44,820 nucleotides of DNA from Actinomycetes bacterium (lineage in GTDB: Bacteria; Actinomycetota; Thermoleophilia; Solirubrobacterales; Solirubrobacteraceae): positions 1 to 44,820 of the forward strand of contig JAJZWB010000010.1 in NCBI GenBank assembly GCA_021846845.1, given 5' to 3'. Positions 20,715-27,943 of the stretch are shown here, piece by piece. Made by a program: the position numbers and the translations under genes. The first letter of the stretch is position 1; every line of letters begins with the position of its first letter. The notes beneath the pieces were generated by a model that ran no database searches, had not been told where the DNA came from, and saw only the letters and a program-made list of their open reading frames with translations.

Positions 20715-21964
20715 CGGTCGATCCCCCCCAGGACCGGGTCCAGCATCGCCAGGGTCGCGATCAGGTCGGCGATGTAGCTGCCGCGCACCATCGGCGCGAG
20801 CGCCTGGAGGTTGACGAAGCTGGGGTCGCGCATGTGGACCCGGGCCGGCTTGCTCGACCCGTCGGCGCGAACGAAGCACCCGAGCTCGCCGCGCGGGCCC
20901 TCGATCGGGTAGTAGGCCTCGCCCGCCGGCACCCGGAAGCCCTCGGTGACCAGCTTGAAGTGATGGATGAGCGCCTCCATGCTGGTCGCCAGCTCGTGCC
21001 TGGGCGGCAGCGAGACCTTGCGGTTGGGCGTGATGTGGGGGCCGTCGGGCAGCCCGTCGAGCGCCTGCTGGATGATCTTGACCGACTCGTAGATCTCTGC
21101 GTGGCGGACCCGGTAGCGGTCGTAGTTGTCGCCGACGGTCCCGACCGGGATCTTGAAGTCGAATCGGTCGTAGCAGGAGTACGGGTGGGCCTTGCGCAGG
21201 TCCCACGGGTTGCCGGCCGCGCGCAGCAGCGGGCCGGTGACGCCGATCTTCAGCAGCGTCTCCTGGTCCAGGGCGCAGGTCCCGCGGAGCCGCTCGAGCA
21301 CGATCTGGTTCTTCTCCAGCAGGTCCGCGTACTGGTCGGCACGGGTCGGCATCTCGGCGCAGAACCTGCGCAGCTTGGCTGCGAAGCCGGGCGGGATGTC
21401 CTCCATCACGCCGCCGACCTGGAAGTAACGGGTGTGCATCCGCTGGCCGGATGACATCTCGAACATGTCGAGGATCGACTCACGCTCGCGGAAGCAGTAC
21501 CAGAACATCGAGATCGCGCCGAGGTCCAGGGCGCTTGTCCCCAGCCACACCAGGTGGGACATGATGCGGTTGAGCTCCAGGTGGATCACCCGCAGGTACT
21601 GGGCGCGCTCGGGCACCTCAAGCTCCAGCAGAGTCTCGACCGCGCCGCAGTAGGCCATCGAGTTGAAGTAGTAGGCCAGGTAGTCCATCCGCTCGATGAC
21701 CGGGACGACCTTCCAGTAGGCCTTCTGCTCGGCGGTCTTCTCGATCCCGGTGTGCACGTAGCCGATGATCGGCTTGATGTCGCGCACGACCTCGCCCTCA
21801 AGCGTCGCCAGCAGGCGCAGCACCCCATGGGTCGCCGGGTGGTGCGGGCCGATGTTGAGCGTCAGCAGCTCATGGGTCTCGCCCATCCCGGCCGACTCGG
21901 CCGAGTAGGTGATCGACTCCTCGCGGCGTCGATAGCTGGACGTGTCGAGCGAGCTCACTGCCAC
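20711..21964 (-). CDS. nuoD: NADH-quinone oxidoreductase subunit D
   Basis: LNIGPHHPATHGVLRLLATLEGE and ERMDYLAYYFNSMAYCGAVE. GTG start at 21964 or 21958. Confidence 0.96.
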   Translation of the reverse strand: MAVSSLDTSSYRRREESITYSAESAGMGETHELLTLNIGPHHPATHGVLRLLATLEGEVVRDIKPIIGYVHTGIEKTAEQKAYWKVVPVIERMDYLAYYFNSMAYCGAVETLLELEVPERAQYLRVIHLELNRIMSHLVWLGTSALDLGAISMFWYCFRERESILDMFEMSSGQRMHTRYFQVGGVMEDIPPGFAAKLRRFCAEMPTRADQYADLLEKNQIVLERLRGTCALDQETLLKIGVTGPLLRAAGNPWDLRKAHPYSCYDRFDFKIPVGTVGDNYDRYRVRHAEIYESVKIIQQALDGLPDGPHITPNRKVSLPPRHELATSMEALIHHFKLVTEGFRVPAGEAYYPIEGPRGELGCFVRADGSSKPARVHMRDPSFVNLQALAPMVRGSYIADLIATLAMLDPVLGGIDR

Positions 21965-22464
21965 CTTCCGTAGCCGTCGCGCTCGTTGTGGGTGAACAGC
22001 ACGGGCTCGCCGCCGACGGGGAAGTCGCGCCGCTGCGGGAAGCCCTCGAAGTCCTCGGGCATCAGGATCCGTCGCAGGTCCGGGTGACCCTCGAAGACGA
22101 CACCGAACATGTCGTAGACCTCACGCTCGGGGAACTCGGCCCCCGGGAACAGGCCGGTCGCCGTGGGCACTCGCGGATCGTCGGTATCGACCCTGATCTT
22201 GACGGTGATCCGGTCGACCTCGCTCATGTCCAGCAGCTCGTACAGGACGCCGAGACGCGGCTGCTGCGGGTAGTAGTCGACCCCGTGCAGGCTGGCCAGG
22301 AAGGTGTAGCCGCGCTCGCGCAGCGCGCCCAGCACGTCGATGACGCTGCCGGCGGCGGCGACCAGGACCGCGCGGCCGTGGGAGAACTCGGTTGCGAGGA
22401 TCGAATCCGAGTCGCGCTCTCGGATCTCGTGCGCGGTCAGCTCCAGGCCGGTGGCGTCAGGCAC
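21955..22464 (-). CDS. nuoC: NADH-quinone oxidoreductase subunit C
   Basis: ERE VYDMFGVVFEGHPDLRRILMPEDFEGFPQRRDFP. Confidence 0.95.
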   Translation of the reverse strand: MPDATGLELTAHEIRERDSDSILATEFSHGRAVLVAAAGSVIDVLGALRERGYTFLASLHGVDYYPQQPRLGVLYELLDMSEVDRITVKIRVDTDDPRVPTATGLFPGAEFPEREVYDMFGVVFEGHPDLRRILMPEDFEGFPQRRDFPVGGEPVLFTHNERDGYGRWQ

Positions 22465-23110
22465 CGGAGGCTTCCTGTTCCGGCGACCCGCCGTCGGCGG
22501 CCGGCGGGAGGATCTCCTCGGTTCCGACGGCGTCGTAGCGCTCGCGCCAGCCGTCGGGGGAGTGCCCCTGGATCTTGTCGCGCAGCCGCAGGATCCCGTG
22601 CATCAGCGCCTCGGGTCGCGGCGGGCAGCCGGGGACGTGCACGTCGATCGGCAGGAACTTGTCGGACGGGACCAGCGCGTAGTTGTTGAACACGCCCATC
22701 GACGAGCAGCAGGCGCCCATCGAGATCGCCCAGCGAGGCTCGAGCATCTGGTCGTAGATCCTCCGGACCACGGGCGCCATCTTCACCGACACGCGGCCCG
22801 AGAGGATCAGCAGGTCGGCCTGTCGCGGCGAGGCACTGAAAGCCCCCCAGCCGAACCGCGCGACGTCGACCCTGGCCCCGACGATCGACATCATCTCGAT
22901 CGCGCAGCAGGCGAGCCCGAAGGTCATCGGGTAGATCGAGTTCCCCTGCGACCACGCGACCGCCTTCTGCACCGTCGTCGTGAGGACGCTCTGCTCCACG
23001 TAGCGCTCGAGGGCCTCGCCCTCGAGGTCGCCGCGCAGCATGTCGCGCGCCAGCAGCTGGCGAGCGCGGAAGTCGTCGGACGCGCCCAGGCGCTCGCGTC
23101 TCATTTCCAT
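22457..23110 (-). CDS. nuoB: NADH-quinone oxidoreductase subunit B
   Basis: GLACCAIEMM, GACCSSMGVFNNY, VPGCPPRPEALM; start ATG 23110 or 23104. Confidence 0.96.
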   Translation of the reverse strand: MEMRRERLGASDDFRARQLLARDMLRGDLEGEALERYVEQSVLTTTVQKAVAWSQGNSIYPMTFGLACCAIEMMSIVGARVDVARFGWGAFSASPRQADLLILSGRVSVKMAPVVRRIYDQMLEPRWAISMGACCSSMGVFNNYALVPSDKFLPIDVHVPGCPPRPEALMHGILRLRDKIQGHSPDGWRERYDAVGTEEILPPAADGGSPEQEASGA

Positions 23111-23463
23111 TCCAGGGCCCCCCGTCTCCACACGTACACGAACGCGACCATCAGCAGCGCCACGAACACGATCGTCTCGGACATCGCGAAGGTTCCGAAC
23201 GCCCGCAGCTGGACCGCGATCGGATACAGGAAGATGACCTCGATGTCGAACAGGATGAAAAGCATCGCGATCAGGTAGAAGCTGATCCCGAAGCGGAAGC
23301 CCCGCTGCACCTCGGACGGCAGCCCGCACTCGTACGGGGTCGTCTTGGATTTGGTGCGGTGGGTCCCCCTGACGCCGGTGATCAGGTTCAGGAACCCGAA
23401 CAGGCCGCCGACCGCGGCCCCGAGGACCATGAATACGATCGCGGGAAGGTACGAGCGCAACAT
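23101..23463 (-). CDS. nuoA: NADH-quinone oxidoreductase subunit A
   Basis: 3-TM protein with KTTPYECGLPSE and FRFGISFYLIAMLFILFDIEVIFLYP. ATG 23463, or TTG 23469. Confidence 0.95.
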   Translation of the reverse strand: MLRSYLPAIVFMVLGAAVGGLFGFLNLITGVRGTHRTKSKTTPYECGLPSEVQRGFRFGISFYLIAMLFILFDIEVIFLYPIAVQLRAFGTFAMSETIVFVALLMVAFVYVWRRGALEWK

Positions 23464-23472
23464 CGCCAACCC

Positions 23473-23512
23473 CTTATACCACCAATGCGGAAACCTTGTA
23501 ACACAGTGTCAC
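23473..23512 (-). promoter_or_regulatory. Predicted nuo operon promoter with an operator-like palindrome
   Basis: Minus strand TTACAA (23496-23501), 17-bp spacer, TATAAG (23473-23478). Imperfect palindrome GTaACAC-A-GTGTcAC (23498-23512) overlaps the -35. Confidence 0.6.
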
Positions 23513-23633
23513 TTAGTGCGAAATGCGGCTATCGACAATTCGGCAGGATGTCACGCGGGGGCCACCTGACGCTTCGACACCCGCCCCGGTTCGGCGCATC
23601 CGGCGGTACGGTTTCTGACAACGGAGGGCTCCC

Positions 23634-24074
23634 TTGAGGGCCGTGCACGTCGTTCTGGGCGTTCTGTGCGGTGCGCTGTTCGCCGGCGCGGGCGTGTGGG
23701 GCGCCTGGTGCTGGCACAAGGTCCGCCACAGCGCGCTCTTCTGGCGCCTTCTGCGCGCCGGGCAGGCGGCGGTCGTGCTCGAGGCGGCGCTCGGCGGCCT
23801 GATGGTCGCCACGGGGCGTCGCGGCAACACCCTGCACCTCGTCTACGGCCTGCTGCCGATCCTCGTGTCGTTCGTCGCCGAGCAGCTGCGGATCGCCGCT
23901 GCGCAGACGATCCTCGACGGCCGTGGGATCGAGTCCGCCGCCGCCGTCGGCGAGCTGCCCGAGGTCGAGCAGCGCGCGATCGTGATCAGCATCATGCAGC
24001 GCGAGATGGGAGTGATGGTGCTTGCCGTGCTCGTGATCCTGGTGCTGCTCTTCCGCGCGGCCACAACGTCCTGA
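23634..24074 (+). CDS. Small integral membrane protein of unknown function
   Basis: Several hydrophobic segments (VVLGVLCGALFAGAGVWGAW, LVYGLLPILVSFVA, MGVMVLAVLVILVLLF); GGAGGG upstream of the TTG/GTG start. Confidence 0.6.
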   Translation: MRAVHVVLGVLCGALFAGAGVWGAWCWHKVRHSALFWRLLRAGQAAVVLEAALGGLMVATGRRGNTLHLVYGLLPILVSFVAEQLRIAAAQTILDGRGIESAAAVGELPEVEQRAIVISIMQREMGVMVLAVLVILVLLFRAATTS

Positions 24075-24095
24075 GCGGGCTCGGCGGCGGGGCGG

Positions 24096-24608
24096 CTACC
24101 GCTCGGCGGCGGGAGCGGTCCGGTTCGCGCGGGGCAGCGAGTGGTAGCGCCCCGCATACCACAGCAGCGGCGCGCCCTCGCCCAGCCCCAGGTCGATCAC
24201 CTCGCCGATCGCGATCGTGTGGTCGCCGCCCGCGATCAGCTCCCGCAGCTCGCAGACCGCCCACGCGATCGAGCCCTCGATCACCGGCATGCCGTTGGAG
24301 AATCGGTGCTCGACGGCGGCCAGCTTCTCGGCCTCGGGCAGCTTGGAGGCGAACACCCCCGCCAGCCCCTCCTGGTCCGCGGCCAGCAGGCTGACCGCGA
24401 AGCGGCCGGACTCACGCACGAGCGGCAGCGTCCTGGCCCGGTTCTCGAAGCAGACCAGCGCGAGCAGCGGGTCCAGCGAGAGCGAGCAGAGCGCGTTGGC
24501 CGTCATCCCCCCGGTGCCGTCCGGTCCCGCGCTCGTGATCACGGCGACCCCGGTCGCGAACCGTCCGAAGACCTCTCTGAACAGCTCCGGGTCTGGCTGG
24601 GTCCGCAT
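24096..24608 (-). CDS. Flavin reductase (FMN-binding split-barrel) family protein
   Basis: FREVFGRFATGVAVITSAGPDGTGGMTANALCSLSLDPLLALVCFE and GDHTIAIGEVIDL are typical of flavin reductase-like domains. Confidence 0.85.
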   Translation of the reverse strand: MRTQPDPELFREVFGRFATGVAVITSAGPDGTGGMTANALCSLSLDPLLALVCFENRARTLPLVRESGRFAVSLLAADQEGLAGVFASKLPEAEKLAAVEHRFSNGMPVIEGSIAWAVCELRELIAGGDHTIAIGEVIDLGLGEGAPLLWYAGRYHSLPRANRTAPAAER

Positions 24609-24914
24609 GCGGACACATGTATAGCGTCGGGTCGAGCGGGGCCGTCGAGGGCGGTCCCGAGGGAGCTCAGCGGCTGGCCGAGCGGGGCGGTCGAGGGCGG
24701 TCCCGAGCAAGCCCGGCGGGTCGGCGCCGGTCCGCGGGGGGGCTCCCGGCGGGGCTGGGACCCCGGCGCCGGCACCTGTGGTTGCCGCCGTAGGGGGGAC
24801 GGTCGCGCTGTGCAGCCTGCGAGCGTCTTCGCCGGCGTCCGGGGTGAGCATGGATTCGCCATGGAACCGCGGGCTCCTTCCGCGCGGCCCGGATCCGCGG
24901 CCGCGCGCGGCCGA

Positions 24915-25325
24915 TCAGCGGGTCACGTCGAGCCTGCCGTAAGCGCCCAGCGACTGGTCGGAGAGGATCGAGGAGGCCATCACGTAGCGGCCGGCGATCA
25001 GCGCCGCGTCGAGCACCACGGTCCGGCCCGGCGCTATCGGGCCGGTGGAGATCTCCGGCCGGCCCTGCAGCGAGATCACGAGGTCGTGCGTGAGGCGCCC
25101 GTAGTTGTGGACCACCAGCGTCAGGACCCCCGCGGCCGTTTGGACGTCCCGGGGGATCACGCGGTACTCGGTGAGCGCCACGCGCAGCGTGCCGTTCCCG
25201 GGCACGAACGTCGCGTGGCCGCACCCGGCGAGCGTCGCGGCCGCAAGCGTGAGGGCGATCGCGCTCGGGGCGAGTCTGCTCCGGGGCCGCGCCGTAGAGG
25301 CGGTCGCCGATCCCTCCGCGGGCAC
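24915..25325 (-). CDS. Cupredoxin-like lipoprotein
   Basis: Lipobox LAGC; beta-rich segment LRVALTEYRVIPRDVQTAAGVLTLVVHNYGRLTHDLVI...GRLDV. Start codon uncertain (GTG 25325 used). Confidence 0.55.
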   Translation of the reverse strand: MPAEGSATASTARPRSRLAPSAIALTLAAATLAGCGHATFVPGNGTLRVALTEYRVIPRDVQTAAGVLTLVVHNYGRLTHDLVISLQGRPEISTGPIAPGRTVVLDAALIAGRYVMASSILSDQSLGAYGRLDVTR

Positions 25326-25408
25326 CGGAATGGAGGCTGCGCCCCGGCGCGCCACGGGGGCCGCCTGAGCGTCCTGCGCCCACCGTGGGAGCCGCCTGGC
25401 GGGGCCCG

Positions 25409-25439
25409 GTCCACGTGGGCGCGTCGTGATCACGTGGAC
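25409..25439. promoter_or_regulatory. Perfect 9-bp inverted repeat GTCCACGTG-N13-CACGTGGAC between divergent genes
   Basis: Arms 25409-25417 and 25431-25439, directly upstream of the cytochrome c start at 25460. Confidence 0.7.
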
Positions 25440-25459
25440 GTCATTATGATCTGGCTCCC

Positions 25460-25981
25460 ATGAGACGGCTGGCAAGGATCCTGGCGCTCGGAATGGCCGC
25501 CACCTCCGTCGCCGCGGCGACCGCCGCGTGCGGCACTCAGAACATCAGCGTGCCGCAATCGGACGCCGCGCTCTACCACGGCGCTGTGATCTTCTCCGAG
25601 CGGTGCGCCGGATGCCACACGCTGGCCGCCGCCGGGACGCACGGGTCGCCGAAGAACATCCGCGACTCGATGAACATCAGCGGGCCTGACTTCAACCAGC
25701 GCTGCGAGCGCCCGATCGATCGCGTGCTGTACGCGATCGAGAACGGCGGCTTCTCCGGCGCCTACATGCCCCAGAACGTGGTCGTCGGCCAGGACGCGGT
25801 CGACGTGGCCAAGTTCGTCGCCACCTACGCCGGCAGGGAGATCCCCAGGCAGGTCGGGGTGCAGCCCTGCCAGGACAGGCCGATCGGAACGCTGCCCCCG
25901 GGGTCCGGCACGGTCAACGCAGGCTCGGCATCGGCCTCCGCGTCGGTGTCCCAGAAGAGCGGCAGCTCGGGCAGCTCCTGA
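25460..25981 (+). CDS. c-type cytochrome lipoprotein
   Basis: Signal peptide with lipobox-like TAAC, haem motif CAGCH, candidate axial Met (GAYMPQ), Ser-rich C-terminus. Confidence 0.85.
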   Translation: MRRLARILALGMAATSVAAATAACGTQNISVPQSDAALYHGAVIFSERCAGCHTLAAAGTHGSPKNIRDSMNISGPDFNQRCERPIDRVLYAIENGGFSGAYMPQNVVVGQDAVDVAKFVATYAGREIPRQVGVQPCQDRPIGTLPPGSGTVNAGSASASASVSQKSGSSGSS

Positions 25982-26006
25982 CGGTCCGAGCCGGAGGCCA
26001 GCGCCG

Positions 26007-27251
26007 GTGCTCGACATCAGGCTGATCCGGCAGGAGCCCGACCTCGTGCGAGCCGCGCTCGCTCGCCGTGGCGACGAGGTGGCCGCAGCGGTGGACCGCG
26101 TGCTGGAGCTGGATGCTCGGTGGCGTGCCCTGACCGCCGAGCTCGAGACGCTGCGCGCCGAGCAGAACGCGGCCGGTCGCGCGCTCAAGGGGGCGCCGAC
26201 CCCCGAGCAGCGAGAGGCGCTGGCGGCGCTCGCGGCGCGCGGTCGGGCGCTCTCCGACGAGGAGACGTCGCTGCGGTCCCAGCGCGACGCGGCGCTCGGC
26301 TCGCTTCCGAACCTGCCAGACCCCGAAGCTCCTGCCCAGGACACGGTGCTGCGTGAGGTCGGAGATCGCCTTGCGGAGGGTCGCGATCACCTGGAGCTGG
26401 CGGGTCCGCGGATCGACATGGAGCGAGGGGCCCGGCTGTCGGGCTCGCGTTTCGCCTACCTGCGCGGCGAGCTGGTGCTGCTGGAGCTGGCGCTCGTGCG
26501 CTACGCGATGCAGAAGCTGGTCGCCGAGGGGTTCGAGCCGGTGATCCCCCCGGTGCTGGTCCGCGAGCGCGCGCTCTACGGGACCGGCATGTGGCCCGAC
26601 ACCGAGCAGCAGATCTACCGTCTGGCCGACGACGACCTGTATCTGGTCGGCACCTCCGAGGTTCCGCTCGCGTCGCTGCACCAGGATGAGATCCTCGCCG
26701 CCGATCAGCTGCCTCTGCGCTACGCCGGCTTCTCGACCTGCTTTCGACGTGAGGCCGGGGCGGCCGGCAAGGACACCCGCGGCATCTTCCGCGTGCACCA
26801 GTTCGACAAGGTCGAGATGTTCAGCTTCGTGATGCCTGAGACCGCGCGGGAGGAGCACCGGCGCCTGCTCGCGATCGAGGAGTCGATCATGCACGACCTC
26901 GGAATCCCCTACCGGGTCGTGGCGATCGCCGTCGACGACCTCGGAGCCTCGGCGGCCTCCAAGTTCGACATCGAGGGGTGGCTGCCCGGCCAGCGGCGCT
27001 ACCGCGAGCTTACCTCCACTTCGAACACGACCGACTTCCAGGCCAGGCGCCTGGACATCCGCTACCGGCCCGCCGAGGGTCGACCGGTCCACGTGGCGAC
27101 CCTCAACGGCACCGCGGTCGCCGTCGGGCGGACGATCATCGCGCTGATCGAGAACGGTCAGCGACCGGACGGCTCGATCGTGCTGCCGGCCGCGCTTGTG
27201 CAGTGCGGGGCCCCGGAGTCGCTGGCCCCCGCGCCGGGCCTGGCTGGCTGA
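26007..27251 (+). CDS. serS: Seryl-tRNA synthetase
   Basis: N-terminal MLDIRLIRQEPDLVRAALARRG coiled arm; GTSEVPLASLH; CFRREAGAAGKDTRGIFRVHQFDKVE; TSTSNTTDFQARRL. GTG start. Confidence 0.96.
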   Translation: MLDIRLIRQEPDLVRAALARRGDEVAAAVDRVLELDARWRALTAELETLRAEQNAAGRALKGAPTPEQREALAALAARGRALSDEETSLRSQRDAALGSLPNLPDPEAPAQDTVLREVGDRLAEGRDHLELAGPRIDMERGARLSGSRFAYLRGELVLLELALVRYAMQKLVAEGFEPVIPPVLVRERALYGTGMWPDTEQQIYRLADDDLYLVGTSEVPLASLHQDEILAADQLPLRYAGFSTCFRREAGAAGKDTRGIFRVHQFDKVEMFSFVMPETAREEHRRLLAIEESIMHDLGIPYRVVAIAVDDLGASAASKFDIEGWLPGQRRYRELTSTSNTTDFQARRLDIRYRPAEGRPVHVATLNGTAVAVGRTIIALIENGQRPDGSIVLPAALVQCGAPESLAPAPGLAG

Positions 27252-27310
27252 CGCGGGAGAGCTCCCGCCCGGCGGATCGGCGCGGGACGGGGCGCGCCCG
27301 GGCGTGCCGT

Positions 27311-27847
27311 CTAGCGGACCGGTCGAAGCGGCCGGAGAGCCGGCGGGCGACCGCTCTCGAGCACCACCAGCGCGGCGCGTGGCGGCCCGCAGGTCGCGAT
27401 CCGCGCGCGCAACCGCACGCCGAACGTGTTCCATGGGCGAACGAAGCTTCGCGCCGTGCCCGCGTCATCGCCGCTCGCCGCGTGCGCGATCCTGGCGGCG
27501 AAGCCGGTCGATCCCTGGCTCTCCGCGTCCGCCGGCGCCAGCAGCTCGCCGACGGGACGATCGATCGCCAGCTCCTCGCCGATGCCGAGCAGCAGCTGCG
27601 CCTCGCGTGACATCGCCTGCACGAGCAGCGCCGAGTCGACCACCAGGAACGCGTCGTGCGGCGAGGGCACCGCGTCCTCGCGCGCCTCAAGCAGCAGGCC
27701 GAAGCCGCATGAGCGGCAGACCCGGGCGGTGGGGACGGGCGTCGCGCCGCCGGGCGCCGGTGCCGCGCAGTGGCCGCAGAACCAGCGCCACGCGACCGGT
27801 GCGTCTCCACCACCGTCGATGAGTCTGAGTGCCGGTCGTTGGATCAT
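27311..27847 (-). CDS. Zinc-ribbon + PAS-like domain protein
   Basis: CGHC...CRSC zinc ribbon followed by DAFLVVDSALLVQAMSREAQLLLGIGEELAIDRPVGELL, PAS-like. Confidence 0.6.
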   Translation of the reverse strand: MIQRPALRLIDGGGDAPVAWRWFCGHCAAPAPGGATPVPTARVCRSCGFGLLLEAREDAVPSPHDAFLVVDSALLVQAMSREAQLLLGIGEELAIDRPVGELLAPADAESQGSTGFAARIAHAASGDDAGTARSFVRPWNTFGVRLRARIATCGPPRAALVVLESGRPPALRPLRPVR

Positions 27848-27943
27848 CTGCTGGCTCGATCGCCTCTGCCGGACGCCGATCCCGTCGACCCCCCGCGATG
27901 GCGGACCAGTCTATGAAACAGATCGGCGGTCCGCAAGGATCCT

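Noticed and set aside
17759-20777. Long plus-strand ORFs opposite nuoG/F/E (17759-18892, 18600-20777)
   Set aside because: Antisense artefacts of high-GC codon bias with no recognisable domains.
23496-23515. Rex-type operator (TTGTGAAN4TTCACAA) upstream of nuoA
   Set aside because: Sequence TTGTAACACAGTGTCACTTA does not fit the spacing and symmetry of the Rex consensus; kept only as an unassigned palindrome.
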